Shown one piece after another: positions 26,368-35,730 of a stretch of DNA of 64,000 nucleotides. A model generated the notes under the pieces. The model saw only the letters and a list, made by a program, of their open reading frames with translations, searched no databases and was not told the origin of the DNA. Numbering within the stretch: position 1 is the first letter of the stretch; each line of letters starts with the position of its first letter. The stretch is from Weissella confusa (GTDB lineage: Bacteria; Bacillota; Bacilli; Lactobacillales; Lactobacillaceae), in assembly GCA_001436895.1 (NCBI GenBank), contig JQAY01000007.1:38462-102461 (forward strand), given 5' to 3'. The position numbers were made by a program, and so were the translations under genes.

Positions 26368-27474
26368 ATGGCTTATCAAGGTAGTACAAAAGAAGAGGCT
26401 TTGAACATCATCGATTTGCCACGCTTGCGATCAGCAGTACAACGTGACACAGAGGCGGGTGCATTTGGCTATGTCGACGGAGGATCGTCTGACGAACAAG
26501 TGTTGCACGACAACGAAACGGCTTTCCGCCACTATCAACTTATTCCGCGCATGCTACAAAACATCAGCGCGCCTGACCTATCAACAACATTATTAGATAT
26601 TCCGCTATCAATGCCCGTGATTGCAGCGCCAATTGCTGCTCACGGTTTGATGCATGAAAATGGGGAACGCGTAACGGTCAAGGGTGTTGGCGCCGCTGGT
26701 ACAATTTTCAGCTTGTCAACGTACGGTAACTCACGTATTGCGGATGTCGCTGCATCATCGCCCGACACGCCGAAGTTTTTCCAACTATATATGTCTCGCG
26801 ATGACGAGTTTAACCAATATTTGTTGGATGAAGCTGTTCAGAATGGTTACAAGGCGATTATTTTAACTGCTGATGCGACGTTGGGTGGATATCGTGAGGC
26901 AGATATCATCAATAACTTTGCTTTCCCATTGCCAATGGAAAATCTAGCTGCCTTCTCAAATGCGGCCGGTTCTGGTGAAGGATTGGGAATTTCTGAAATT
27001 TATGCCCGCGCCAAGCAGGATCTTGCTTTGTCTGATATTACCAAGGTTAAGCAGATGGCTAATGGCTTGCCAGTGTTCGTGAAGGGCATTCAAGATCCTG
27101 ATGATGCACTAGCTGCCATTGCGGCGGGTGCCGATGGTATCTGGGTATCAAACCACGGTGGTCGTGAATTGAACGGCGCACCGGCTTCAATCGATACATT
27201 GGTGGCTGTTGCTAAGGCAGTTAACCACCGTGTTCCAGTCGTATTTGATTCTGGCATTCGTCGTGGGGAGGACGTTGCCAAGGCTATCGCCCTAGGTGCC
27301 GATGTAGTCGCACTTGGACGTCCAATGCTTTGGGGCTTGAATCAAGGTGGTGCAGCTGGCGTGCAGTCAGTTTATGAGCACTTGGCCGAAGAACTAAAGA
27401 TTGTGATGCAATTGACTGGTTCTCACACGGTTGCTGAGTTGCAACATGCCAAGATTATTGATGCGAAGTTTTAA
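26368..27474 (+). CDS. L-lactate oxidase (FMN-dependent alpha-hydroxy-acid oxidase)
   Basis: 368 residues. Oxidises L-lactate with O2 to pyruvate and H2O2. Motifs follow the Aerococcus enzyme: PIAAHGL (88-94), Tyr141 in FQLYMSRD, catalytic His263 and Arg266 in SNHGGRELNGAPAS, and phosphate-binding DSGIRRGEDVAKA. Length is normal. With dld this gives two routes from lactate to pyruvate. A related glycolate or other hydroxy-acid substrate cannot be ruled out. Confidence 0.9.
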   Translation: MAYQGSTKEEALNIIDLPRLRSAVQRDTEAGAFGYVDGGSSDEQVLHDNETAFRHYQLIPRMLQNISAPDLSTTLLDIPLSMPVIAAPIAAHGLMHENGERVTVKGVGAAGTIFSLSTYGNSRIADVAASSPDTPKFFQLYMSRDDEFNQYLLDEAVQNGYKAIILTADATLGGYREADIINNFAFPLPMENLAAFSNAAGSGEGLGISEIYARAKQDLALSDITKVKQMANGLPVFVKGIQDPDDALAAIAAGADGIWVSNHGGRELNGAPASIDTLVAVAKAVNHRVPVVFDSGIRRGEDVAKAIALGADVVALGRPMLWGLNQGGAAGVQSVYEHLAEELKIVMQLTGSHTVAELQHAKIIDAKF

Positions 27475-27480
27475 ATAGAT

Positions 27481-27517
27481 AAAAACGGACCGAATCACGA
27501 TGATTCGGCCCGTTTTT
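27481..27517. terminator. Bidirectional terminator
   Basis: AAAAACGGACCGAATC pairs with GATTCGGCCCGTTTTT (one mismatch) between the lactate oxidase gene (plus) and the small minus-strand gene. Confidence 0.85.
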
Positions 27518-27519
27518 GT

Positions 27520-27891
27520 TTACTTGGCATAGTGTGCTAGTTGCTTGTTAAGTTGTAGATGCAATCGTTCAACTGTATCTGGGCTCATCAAACGAAATGC
27601 GGTGCCGTCAAATACAACAGCTTCATCTAGCATAATCCAGGTCCATGTTTCACCAGCAATGATTTGATCATCGTGGTTGTATGTGAAGACAATGATTGGT
27701 TGCTCAGCTGTCTCGTACACATCAATCGCGATGGTATCATCGTTAATGCTAGGTGCATCCGCCAGATAACGGTGAATATTATTATCGGCCTCTGTTCGGG
27801 TGGTCATTGTGTTAGGGTCAACAAAAGTTCCATGACCAAACGCCTGGCGAACGACATTAATTGCGGCCAGTACTAGTTTTTCTATTTGCAT
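27520..27891 (-). CDS. Hypothetical small protein
   Basis: About 123 residues from the ATG at 27891 (GGAG eight bases upstream); a longer 137-residue reading is possible. Begins MQIEKLVLAAINVVRQAFGHG; contains NTMTTRTEADNNIHRYL and an acidic C-terminal half (IVFTYNHDDQIIAGETWTWI), suggesting a small alpha/beta fold. No family recognised. Divergent from the rimP operon. Confidence 0.65.
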   Translation of the reverse strand: MQIEKLVLAAINVVRQAFGHGTFVDPNTMTTRTEADNNIHRYLADAPSINDDTIAIDVYETAEQPIIVFTYNHDDQIIAGETWTWIMLDEAVVFDGTAFRLMSPDTVERLHLQLNKQLAHYAK

Positions 27892-27989
27892 AATGATGAC
27901 TCCATTCGGTAATGTTGCCACCATTATAAACAATTTCAGCCATAAACCTGTAAAATAGGTTCATCTCTTTATATAGAAGACGATGCTGG

Positions 27990-28018
27990 TTGCCATTTTG
28001 TAAGAATAGTGTTAGTAT
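27990..28018 (+). promoter_or_regulatory. Promoter of the rimP-nusA-infB operon
   Basis: TTGCCA (27990-27995), 17 bp, TAGTAT (28013-28018). Start point near 28025, giving a leader of about 110 nt before rimP. Confidence 0.7.
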
Positions 28019-28047
28019 AAATACTGTTAATGAATAAACTCTTAGTT

Positions 28048-28087
28048 GAGTGGCCAGGAACGAATTTCCTTGGCCGCTCATTTTTTT
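28048..28087 (+). terminator. Terminator in the leader of the rimP operon
   Basis: GAGTGGCCAGGAA (28048-28060) pairs with TTCCTTGGCCGCTC (28066-28079), one bulge, then T7. It lies between the promoter and rimP. The base of its 5' arm (GAGT) can also pair with ACTC at 28038-28041, a small competing stem. NusA-stimulated attenuation of the nusA operon is known in Bacillus, so autoregulation is a fair inference. Confidence 0.75.
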
Positions 28088-28137
28088 AGGGTTTTACCTC
28101 TGACATAGATGATTTACGGAACGAAGGGAGGGAAAAC

Positions 28138-28824
28138 ATGGCAAACGTTGTAGAAACAGTGCAAGCTGTCCTCACGCCTGAGTTGGCAGACCACGGGTTT
28201 GACCTATGGGACGTGATTTATGAAAAGCAAGATTCAGATATGGTCTTGCGTGTGTTGGTTGACCGTCTAGACGGCGCAATTAACATGGATGATTTGGTGA
28301 TGTTGACTGAATTGATCGGTGAACGTTTGGACCAAATCGAACCAGATCCATTCCCAGAGGCATACCTAATGGATGTCTCATCACCTGGTGCGGAGCGTGA
28401 ACTAAAGCGCCCACAAGATTTCGAGTGGGCACTTGAAAAGTATATTCACGTGAAGTTAAACCAACCGATGGACGGACAAAACGAAATTGACGGTGAATTA
28501 ACGGCGGTGACTGACGACGAATTAACGTTGGCAATCACAGTTAAGGGAAAGCGCAAGACAATTGCGGTGCCACGCGCCGACATCAAGTCTGCTAACCTAA
28601 CAATCAGTCAAGAACGCATTTTGACCACCCCTGAAGATTTCGAATGGGCAATGAACAAGATGGTTCGCGTTTCGACGTACCAAAAGATTGATGGTAAGAA
28701 AGACTTTGCTGGTGAGTTGACGGCAGTCTCAGATGAGACGTTGACGATTACGATGGATGATGATTCTGAAGTCGAAGTCCCACGCGCTGCAATTGCACAA
28801 GCACGTCAAGCAAATAACTTCTAA
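28138..28824 (+). CDS. rimP: Ribosome maturation factor RimP with duplicated C-terminal domain
   Basis: 30S maturation factor, 228 residues against the usual ~155. N-terminal alpha/beta domain (1-85) ends in the family motif DVSSPGAERELK. The C-terminal SH3-like domain occurs twice: residues 92-154 (PQDFEWALEKYIHVKL... IDGELTAVTDDELTL... VPRADIKSA) and 165-224 (PEDFEWAMNKMVRVS... FAGELTAVSDETLTI... VPRAAIAQA). SD GGGAGGG. First gene of the rimP-nusA-rnpM-ylxQ-infB-rbfA set, the usual Firmicutes order. Confidence 0.95.
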   Translation: MANVVETVQAVLTPELADHGFDLWDVIYEKQDSDMVLRVLVDRLDGAINMDDLVMLTELIGERLDQIEPDPFPEAYLMDVSSPGAERELKRPQDFEWALEKYIHVKLNQPMDGQNEIDGELTAVTDDELTLAITVKGKRKTIAVPRADIKSANLTISQERILTTPEDFEWAMNKMVRVSTYQKIDGKKDFAGELTAVSDETLTITMDDDSEVEVPRAAIAQARQANNF

Positions 28825-28842
28825 TTTATATGGAGAATCCAA

Positions 28843-29982
28843 ATGAGTAAGGAATTAGTTCAAGCTCTTGACGCTTTGGAGCAAGAAAAGGGTATCAAGG
28901 CTGAAGTCTTGGTAGAAGCGATTGAAGAGGCTTTGAAGAAGGCCTACGAAAAGAACTATGACGAATCAGAAAACGTTGAAGTTCAATTCGATCAAAAGAA
29001 GGGTAACATCAAGGTTTACTCAGTTAAGACTGTCGTTGAAGAAATTGACGAGCCTTACGAGCAAATTACGTTGGAAGAAGCTTTGGAATTGAACAAGGCT
29101 TACGAAATCGGTGATGAAATCCGTTTCGAAGTCACACCTGCTGACTTCGGACGTTTGGCTGCACAAACAGCTAAGCAAATCATCATGCAAAAGGTTCGCG
29201 AAGCTGAGCGTGGTGTTGTGTATGACAAGTTCATCGGTTACGAGAACGAAATCATCACAGGAGAAGTTGAGCGTCAAGACTCACGCTTCTTGTACATCAT
29301 TTTGCCAGGTAACCAGGAGGCTGCCATGAAGCAAGGTGACCAAATGCCAAACGAAACGTACCGTATGGGTGACAAGATCAAGGTCTTGGTTTCACAAGTT
29401 CAAAACGAACAACGTGGACCTCAAGTCTTTGTGTCACGTACGCACGCTGACTTGGTAAAGCGTTTGTTTGAAGCTGAAGTGCCAGAAGTCTTCGACGGAA
29501 CGGTTGAGATTAAGTCAATCGCCCGTGAAGCTGGTGACCGTTCAAAGATTGCGGTTTACTCACACAACAGCAACTTGGATGCCGTTGGTACGATGGTTGG
29601 TCAACGCGGTGCGCGTGTGCAAGCCGTTGTTAACGAATTGTCAGGTGAGAACATGGATATTGTTGAATGGACTGAAGATCCAGCCCAATTCATCAAGAAT
29701 GCTTTGAACCCAGCTGAAGTTGTTGAAGTTATCTTCGACCCAACTAACGACCGTGCCGTTACGGTGTTGGTTCCTGATTACCAATTGTCATTGGCCATTG
29801 GTAAGCGTGGACAAAACGCTCGTTTGGCTGCTCGTTTGACGGGCTTCAAGATTGACATCAAGCCTGAAAGCGAACGCGATGCAGTAATTGCTGACATGGC
29901 GAACCGCGAAGAAGAAGCCGCTAACGCACCAGTTGTTGAAGCTGATGTTGCGGACGACTTCGAGGAAACTGACGAAGCCTAA
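28843..29982 (+). CDS. nusA: Transcription elongation/termination factor NusA
   Basis: 379 residues: N-terminal RNAP-binding domain (1-125), S1 domain (about 135-200, beginning ENEIITGEVERQDSRFLYI), two KH domains (about 205-350, including AVGTMVGQRGARVQAV and LAIGKRGQNARLAARLTG), then a short acidic tail. No C-terminal AR repeats, as normal for Firmicutes. Lies 18 bp after rimP. Probably controls its own operon through the leader terminator. Confidence 0.97.
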   Translation: MSKELVQALDALEQEKGIKAEVLVEAIEEALKKAYEKNYDESENVEVQFDQKKGNIKVYSVKTVVEEIDEPYEQITLEEALELNKAYEIGDEIRFEVTPADFGRLAAQTAKQIIMQKVREAERGVVYDKFIGYENEIITGEVERQDSRFLYIILPGNQEAAMKQGDQMPNETYRMGDKIKVLVSQVQNEQRGPQVFVSRTHADLVKRLFEAEVPEVFDGTVEIKSIAREAGDRSKIAVYSHNSNLDAVGTMVGQRGARVQAVVNELSGENMDIVEWTEDPAQFIKNALNPAEVVEVIFDPTNDRAVTVLVPDYQLSLAIGKRGQNARLAARLTGFKIDIKPESERDAVIADMANREEEAANAPVVEADVADDFEETDEA

Positions 29983-29994
29983 GGAGGTGTGCTC

Positions 29995-30294
29995 ATGAAG
30001 CCACGTAAGATTCCAATGCGAAAAGACATCGTGACTGGTGAAATGGTACCAAAGAAGGAACTCGTGCGCGTCGTACGCACCCCCGAGGGTAACGTTGAGC
30101 TTGATCCAACCAACCGTGCCAATGGTCGCGGGGCCTACATCTCATTGTCAGTAGAAGTTGCTGAGATGGCGAAGAAGAAGCGCACGTTTGACCGTGTGTT
30201 TGAAACGAAGCTTGATGACAGCTTTTATGATGAGTTGATTGCCTACGTTGATCACCAAGCAGCACGTAAGGAATTGTTCGGCGATGCAAAATAA
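29995..30294 (+). CDS. rnpM: YlxR/RnpM family RNA-binding protein
   Basis: 99 residues from the ATG at 29995, seven bases after AAGGAGG. Starts MKPRKIPMRKDIVTGEM; the family core is ELVRVVRTPEGNVELDPTNRANGRGAYIS. YlxR (RnpM) binds RNase P RNA and modulates its activity. Overlaps ylxQ by 11 bp. Confidence 0.92.
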   Translation: MKPRKIPMRKDIVTGEMVPKKELVRVVRTPEGNVELDPTNRANGRGAYISLSVEVAEMAKKKRTFDRVFETKLDDSFYDELIAYVDHQAARKELFGDAK

Positions 30295-30589
30295 GCAAAA
30301 GCTATTAAATCTCCTTGGCCTAGCGCGCCGTGCTGGTAAGCTAGTGACGGGTGAGGACATGGTACTTGGTGCTATTCGTAACGGGAAAGCCAGTTTGGTT
30401 TTCTTTGCAAACGATGGCGGTGCAAGTAGCATGAAGAAATTTACAGATAAAACAAACAGCTATAACGTGCCATTTTCAACCGCTTTGACACGTCAAGAAT
30501 TAGCTGATGCAACCGGATTAGCGCGAACAGTACTTGCTGTTGCAGATCGCGGATTTGCTAAAAAGATGCGGGAATATCTAGAAAACTAG
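30284..30589 (+). CDS. ylxQ: L7Ae-family ribosomal protein YlxQ
   Basis: 101 residues from the ATG at 30284, inside the end of rnpM (the ORF upstream of that is the rnpM frame shadow). The L7Ae fold pattern is LLNLLGLARRAGKLVTGEDMVLGAI, then ASLVFFANDGGASSMKKF. A kink-turn RNA-binding protein of the ylxQ/rplGA type, found in this operon in Firmicutes. Confidence 0.9.
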   Translation: MQNKQKLLNLLGLARRAGKLVTGEDMVLGAIRNGKASLVFFANDGGASSMKKFTDKTNSYNVPFSTALTRQELADATGLARTVLAVADRGFAKKMREYLEN

Positions 30590-30601
30590 GGAGGATGACA
30601 C

Positions 30602-32863
30602 ATGACCAAGCGCATTTACGAATTGGCGAAGGAATTGAATGTTTCATCAAAGGACTTGGTGTCAGCAGCTGAAAAGGCTGGTATGGACGTTAAGAACCAC
30701 ATGTCAACGATTGACGATAACGCTGTGAAGACGTTGACGAACGCTGTAAAGCCAGCTGCTAAGCCAGCGCCAAAGGCCGAAAAGAAGGCTGAGGCACCTA
30801 AGAAGCCTGCGCAAAACGCGCAAGCTGCTCCTAAGGCTGCACAAAACAACGGTGGTAACAACCAAAACCGTAACAACAACCAAGGAAACCAAAACCGTTC
30901 AAACAACAACGGTAACGGTAACCAAGGTGGTAACCGTAACAACAATAACAACCGCAACAACAACCGCGGTGGTAACAACAACGGTCGCCCAAACAACAAC
31001 TGGAACGGTAACAACCGTAACAACAAGAAGGGCAAGAAGGGGCCAGGACGTAACCGTAACAACGAGAACCGTCCAGCACCTACTGTACGTAAGGACCAAC
31101 CATTGCCAGAGACTTTGGTTTACTCAGTTGGTATGAACGTACAAGATATTGCTAAGTTGATTCACCGTGATGCAACGGAAATCATCAAGAAGTTGTTCAT
31201 GTTGGGTGTAATGGTTAACCAAAACCAATCATTGGATGCTGACACAATCGAAATCTTGGCTGCCGACTACGGTATTGAAGCTGAGCAAAAGGTTGAAGTC
31301 GACATCGCCGACATCGACAAGTTCTTCGAAGAAGAGCAAGAGAACACTGAAAACTTGGCGCCACGCGCCCCAGTCGTTACGATCATGGGACACGTTGACC
31401 ACGGTAAGACGACCTTGCTTGACTACTTGCGTAACTCACACGTTACGGAAGGCGAAGCTGGTGGAATCACGCAACACATCGGTGCTTACCAAGTTAAGAC
31501 TGATGAAGGTCGTGTGATTACGTTCTTGGACACGCCTGGACACGCGGCCTTTACGGCTATGCGTGCGCGTGGAGCTGATATCACTGATATCACGATCTTG
31601 GTTGTGGCTGCCGATGACGGTGTTATGCCACAAACAATTGAAGCTATTAACCACGCCAAGGCTGCTGGAACGCCAATCATCGTTGCGGTTAACAAGATTG
31701 ATAAGCCTGGTGCAAACCCAGAAAACGTTATCAACCAATTGATGCAATACGAGTTGATTCCAGAAGAGTACGGTGGTGACACCATCTTCGTTAACATCTC
31801 AGCTAAGTTTGGACAAAACATCGACGAATTGTTGGAGATGATCTTGTTGACGGCTGATGTGATGGACTTGCAAGCTAACCCTGACCAACGTGCTGCTGGT
31901 TCAGTTATCGAAGCTCGTTTGGACAAGGGTCGTGGAACGATTGCCACGGTCTTGGTTCAACAAGGAACGATGCGCGTCGGTGACCCAATTGTTGTGGGTA
32001 ACACTTACGGACGTGTGCGTACGATGACGAACGACCGCGGTCGTCGTGTGAAGGAAGCTGTTCCTTCAACACCAGTTGAAATTACTGGTTTGAACGATGT
32101 GCCATCAGCTGGTGACCGTTTCGTTGTCTTTGAAGACGAAAAGACGGCTCGTGCTGCTGGTGAAGAGCGTGCAAAGCGTGCTTTGATTGCCGAGCGTAAC
32201 CGTAACAACGTTGTTTCAGTTTCAGACTTGTTTAACAAGATGGCTGAAAAGCAAATGAAGTCAGTGCCTGTTATCATCAAGGCCGACGTGCAAGGTTCTG
32301 TTGAAGCCTTGGCTGGTTCATTCCGTAAGATTGACGTTGACGGTGTTAAGGTTGATATCTTGCACACGGCCGTTGGTGCGATTAACGAATCTGACGTAAC
32401 GTTGGCTGAAGCATCTGGTGCTATCATCATCGGATTTAACGTTCGTCCTACACCACAAGCTAAGCAACAAGCTGATGCTGATAAGGTTGATATTCGTTTG
32501 CACAACGTTATCTATAACGCTATCGACGAAATCGAAGCTGCAATGAAGGGTCAATTGGATCCAGAATTCCGCGAAGAAATCGTTGGTACGGCTGACGTTC
32601 GTGAATTGTTCAAGGTTTCAAAGATCGGTACTATCGTTGGTGGAATGGTCACGTCAGGAAAGATTACGCGTAACTCATCAGTTCGCTTGATCCGTGACGG
32701 TATCGTTATCTACGATGGTAAGTTGGCTTCATTGCGTCGCTTTAAGGATGACGTTAAGGAAGTTAAGAACGGTTACGACTTCGGTTTGACGATTGAAAAC
32801 TACAACGACGAGAAGATTGGTGACGTGATCGAAGCCTACGAAATGGTTGAGATTCCTCGCTAA
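30602..32863 (+). CDS. infB: Translation initiation factor IF-2
   Basis: 753 residues. Places fMet-tRNA on the 30S subunit. N-terminal IF2_N helix bundle (1-50), an Ala/Lys/Pro stretch (50-80), then a low-complexity Asn/Gly/Arg region (81-156), a second IF2_N (about 165-215) and the GTPase domain with GHVDHGKT (263-270), DTPGHAAF and NKID, followed by domains II-IV. SD GGGAGGA. The Asn-rich region is encoded by AAC-based repeats. Confidence 0.98.
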   Translation: MTKRIYELAKELNVSSKDLVSAAEKAGMDVKNHMSTIDDNAVKTLTNAVKPAAKPAPKAEKKAEAPKKPAQNAQAAPKAAQNNGGNNQNRNNNQGNQNRSNNNGNGNQGGNRNNNNNRNNNRGGNNNGRPNNNWNGNNRNNKKGKKGPGRNRNNENRPAPTVRKDQPLPETLVYSVGMNVQDIAKLIHRDATEIIKKLFMLGVMVNQNQSLDADTIEILAADYGIEAEQKVEVDIADIDKFFEEEQENTENLAPRAPVVTIMGHVDHGKTTLLDYLRNSHVTEGEAGGITQHIGAYQVKTDEGRVITFLDTPGHAAFTAMRARGADITDITILVVAADDGVMPQTIEAINHAKAAGTPIIVAVNKIDKPGANPENVINQLMQYELIPEEYGGDTIFVNISAKFGQNIDELLEMILLTADVMDLQANPDQRAAGSVIEARLDKGRGTIATVLVQQGTMRVGDPIVVGNTYGRVRTMTNDRGRRVKEAVPSTPVEITGLNDVPSAGDRFVVFEDEKTARAAGEERAKRALIAERNRNNVVSVSDLFNKMAEKQMKSVPVIIKADVQGSVEALAGSFRKIDVDGVKVDILHTAVGAINESDVTLAEASGAIIIGFNVRPTPQAKQQADADKVDIRLHNVIYNAIDEIEAAMKGQLDPEFREEIVGTADVRELFKVSKIGTIVGGMVTSGKITRNSSVRLIRDGIVIYDGKLASLRRFKDDVKEVKNGYDFGLTIENYNDEKIGDVIEAYEMVEIPR
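30842..31070 (+). repeat. AAC-based low-complexity repeat within infB
   Basis: Dense AAC codons interrupted by GGT, CGT and CAA encode the N/G/R-rich linker of IF-2 (residues 81-156). No tumbling exact unit, but local repeats such as AACAACAACCG recur. Likely to vary in length between strains. Confidence 0.85.
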
Positions 32864-32889
32864 TTCCCTCAGGAAATGGAGAGCTAAGA

Positions 32890-33246
32890 ATGGCACAACA
32901 AAATTTCCGTGTTGGACGTCTTGAACAAGAAATCCAACGTGAAGTGAACGATTTGTTGCTTAAGCGCATCCGCGACCCACGTGTTGAAGGTGTGACGGTT
33001 ACTGGTGTTGAAGTTACCGGTGACTTGCAACAAGCAAAGATTTACTACAGTGTCTTGTCTGAGTTGGCATCTGTTAATCAAAAGGCAGCTGCTGGTTTGG
33101 AAGCTGCAACTGGCTTGATTCGTAAGGAATTGGGTTCACGTTTGCAAATCTACAAGACGCCAGAATTGAAGTTCGTTAAGGACGAATCTGTCCAATATGG
33201 TAACAAGATTGATGATTTGATTCGTCAATTGCACCAAAACGACTAA
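32890..33246 (+). CDS. rbfA: Ribosome-binding factor A
   Basis: 118 residues, KH-type fold: RVGRLEQEIQREVNDLLL at the start and DPRVEGVTVTGVEVTGDLQQAKIYYSVL (the RNA-binding strand region). 30S maturation factor acting with RimP. SD TGGAGAG. Confidence 0.95.
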   Translation: MAQQNFRVGRLEQEIQREVNDLLLKRIRDPRVEGVTVTGVEVTGDLQQAKIYYSVLSELASVNQKAAAGLEAATGLIRKELGSRLQIYKTPELKFVKDESVQYGNKIDDLIRQLHQND

Positions 33247-33252
33247 TATTTA

Positions 33253-33285
33253 GAAAATGGCGACCTGTGATGGGTCGCTATTTTC
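33253..33285 (+). terminator. Hairpin terminator after rbfA
   Basis: GAAAATGGCGACC (33253-33265) pairs with GGTCGCTATTTTC (33273-33285), one G-U. The U-rich end of the right arm makes it terminator-like, but the following T-run is short, so read-through into truB is possible. Confidence 0.65.
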
Positions 33286-33319
33286 ATACATATACTAAAT
33301 GAGAATTGAGGACTGAATC

Positions 33320-34231
33320 ATGGATGGTATTTTGCCAGTTTACAAAGAGACCGGAATGACGTCACACGATGTGGTGTTTAAGCTCCGCAAGATTTTGCAC
33401 ATGAAGAAGATTGGGCACGCAGGTACGCTTGATCCCTCTGTTGATGGTGTTTTGCCAGTAGCTTTGGGTAAGGCAACGAAAACAATCGAATTTCTGCAAG
33501 AGTCAGGTAAGATTTACACTGGTGAAGTGACCTTCGGCTTTGCGACAACCACGGAAGACTTGGATGGTGAAGTGGTTGAATCACAACCATTGACGCGTCC
33601 GTTCACCGATGAAGAAATTGCTGATGCGATGGCTAAGCTAACGGGTGACATTATTCAAATTCCACCAATGTTTTCTGCAGTTAAGGTGAATGGTAAGCGT
33701 CTTTATGAGTATGCACGTGCTGGTGAAACAGTTGAGCGACCAGAACGTCATGCGACTATCTATCGTTTTGAACGTACTTCTGATACGACATTCGATGCCG
33801 AGAATGGGACGCAAAAGTTTACGTTTGTGGCTGAAGTTTCTAAGGGAACTTATATCCGTACGTTGGCCGTTGATTTGGGTAAGACATTGGGCGTTCCAGC
33901 GGTTATGAGCCAATTAACACGTCAAAAGGCGGGTGGCTATGACTTGTCACAAGCCCACAGTTTGACCGACATCCAAGCGATGATGGACGAGAGTGGTAAT
34001 GTAGATGCTTGGTTGCAACCATTGGGTAGCGCGGTTGCTCATTATCCACATGTGGCAATCACTGATGAACAATGGGCAAAGGTAAAGAATGGTATCGGAT
34101 TGCCAAAGAATGTGCATGAACCAATTGATGAGAAGATTGTGATTACCCACGATGGTGATGTGAAATCAGTCTTTGAGTGGCGTGAGGATAAGGGGCAATA
34201 CCGCCCATTCCGAACATTTTCAATTGAATAA
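33320..34231 (+). CDS. truB: tRNA pseudouridine-55 synthase
   Basis: 303 residues. Converts U55 to pseudouridine in the T-loop of tRNAs. Catalytic Asp38 in HAGTLDPSVDGVL; other family segments are IPPMFSAVKVNGKRLYEYAR and the RTLAVDLG strand. C-terminal PUA-like part. Start has GAGGA at 33308; RibF usually follows but here lies 3 kb further on. Confidence 0.96.
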   Translation: MDGILPVYKETGMTSHDVVFKLRKILHMKKIGHAGTLDPSVDGVLPVALGKATKTIEFLQESGKIYTGEVTFGFATTTEDLDGEVVESQPLTRPFTDEEIADAMAKLTGDIIQIPPMFSAVKVNGKRLYEYARAGETVERPERHATIYRFERTSDTTFDAENGTQKFTFVAEVSKGTYIRTLAVDLGKTLGVPAVMSQLTRQKAGGYDLSQAHSLTDIQAMMDESGNVDAWLQPLGSAVAHYPHVAITDEQWAKVKNGIGLPKNVHEPIDEKIVITHDGDVKSVFEWREDKGQYRPFRTFSIE

Positions 34232-34237
34232 TCTTTT

Positions 34238-34274
34238 AACGAGTCGACGTAATTGCGTTTGACTCGTTTTTTTA
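34238..34274 (+). terminator. Terminator after truB
   Basis: AACGAGTC (34238-34245) pairs with GACTCGTT (34261-34268) followed by T6. Confidence 0.85.
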
Positions 34275-34361
34275 CGTTGTATAAGGGCTCATGTTAAAAA
34301 TATTCATATTTAGCCAGTATTCTACTTGTAAGAATAATTGATATTATTGGGGGATAATATG

Positions 34362-35582
34362 ATGGAAAAGACAAAAGTTGTCATTTTGGGGGCTGGTTAT
34401 GCCGGCTTGATGGCGTTGCGTCAGTTGCAAAAGCGTGGCGACGCCTCATTTTTGGAGATTACGCTAGTTGATCGCAATCCATACCACTACGAAGCAACAG
34501 ACTTGCATGAAGTTGCAGCAGGTGCATTGGATGCCGACCGTATTACGTATCCAATTGATCATGTTGTTGATGATAAGATGACGTATTTTGTGGAAGATAC
34601 GGTGACGAAAATCGATAAGCAAGCACGTCGGGTTGAATTGGCTAATCATGATGCATTGTCATATGATTACTTGATTGTTGGGCTGGGATTCGAGTCAGAA
34701 GATTTCGGTATTCCAGGCGTGCAAGAAAACGCGTTGGCAATGGATTCAGTTGAATCAGCACAGCGTATTTATCAACATATTGAAGACGAAATGCATGCTT
34801 ACCGCGAAGACAACGACCCACGCCACTTGCACATTGTGGTAGCCGGAGCTGGCTTTACAGGTGTTGAATTGTTGGGAGCATTGTCTGAGCAACGAGATAA
34901 GTATGCTGAAATTGCAGGTGCTGCGCCAAACCAAATTCAAATTATGGCGGTTGACGGTGCCCAACGTCCGTTGAGTGTCTTCTCAGAAAAGTTAGTTAAC
35001 TACGGGACTGACGTTTTGCGTGGACGCGGGGCAGTAATTGAGTCTGGTAAGGGAATTGATTCTGTTGAACCGGGCGTATTGAAATACTCAGATCGTCAAA
35101 CGGGTGTGCCAGGCGAAGTGGTCGCTGGCACGATTATCTGGACGACCGGTGTCCGTGGTTCACACGTGATGGCTGATTCGGGTTACACGGGAAAGCGAAA
35201 CCGTAATTCAGTGAATCGTTACTTGCAAGATCCGGAAGACAGTCATGTTTACTTGGTCGGTGACGTCGCCGCAGCGATTGATCCAGAGAGTGAGCAACTA
35301 TTGCCAACAACAGCCCAATTGGCCTTGGTGATGGGTGAAATTGCCGCCAAGAACGTGATTGCAGACATTACGGATTACGAATTGACGGAGTTTAGTTACA
35401 AGTCATTGGGAACGGTTTGCTCAATTGGTAATACCAGCGCCATTGGTGTCGTAGGTACTGATCACGAGGTCAAGGGATATCCACCTTCAATGTTGAAGAA
35501 GGTTATCATGAACAAGTCGTTGATGGAAACTGGTGGGATGAAGGAAGTCCTATCAAAGGGTCGTTTTGATTTGTATCACTAA
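34362..35582 (+). CDS. Type II NADH dehydrogenase (NDH-2)
   Basis: About 406 residues from the ATG at 34362 (seven bases after GGGGGA); ATG 34359 is the alternative. Transfers electrons from NADH to quinone without proton pumping. FAD Rossmann motif VVILGAGYAGLMAL near the N-terminus, second (NADH) Rossmann VVAGAGFTGVELLG mid-protein, and TGVRGSHVMA then VYLVGDVAA, the FAD-binding end motif. C-terminal amphipathic region probably membrane-associated. With dld it implies a quinone-linked electron route. Confidence 0.9.
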   Translation: MEKTKVVILGAGYAGLMALRQLQKRGDASFLEITLVDRNPYHYEATDLHEVAAGALDADRITYPIDHVVDDKMTYFVEDTVTKIDKQARRVELANHDALSYDYLIVGLGFESEDFGIPGVQENALAMDSVESAQRIYQHIEDEMHAYREDNDPRHLHIVVAGAGFTGVELLGALSEQRDKYAEIAGAAPNQIQIMAVDGAQRPLSVFSEKLVNYGTDVLRGRGAVIESGKGIDSVEPGVLKYSDRQTGVPGEVVAGTIIWTTGVRGSHVMADSGYTGKRNRNSVNRYLQDPEDSHVYLVGDVAAAIDPESEQLLPTTAQLALVMGEIAAKNVIADITDYELTEFSYKSLGTVCSIGNTSAIGVVGTDHEVKGYPPSMLKKVIMNKSLMETGGMKEVLSKGRFDLYH

Positions 35583-35590
35583 AGACGTCT

Positions 35591-35628
35591 AAAGAACTAA
35601 CTTAGTGCGCTAGGTTAGTTCTTTTTGT
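35591..35628 (+). terminator. Terminator after NDH-2 gene
   Basis: AAAGAACTAAC (35591-35601) pairs with GTTAGTTCTTT (35614-35624), then TTGTTT. Confidence 0.85.
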
Positions 35629-35665
35629 TTGCTTATTATTTGTGCGTGATTTACAATTCAACTAA

Positions 35666-35679
35666 TGAAAGCGCTATCA
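35666..35679 (+). promoter_or_regulatory. Perfect cre box before the orphan PTS IIB gene
   Basis: TGAAAGCGCTATCA matches the cre consensus at every position, 52 bp before the ATG at 35731. Confidence 0.8.
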
Positions 35680-35730
35680 TTATATGGTGCTTAGGCAATA
35701 TAGAGAAGATAAGAATTTGGGGTAATGATT

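Noticed and set aside
30616..31099. Long antisense ORFs over infB
   Set aside because: They are low-complexity mirrors of the Asn-rich AAC repeat on the other strand, with no SD.
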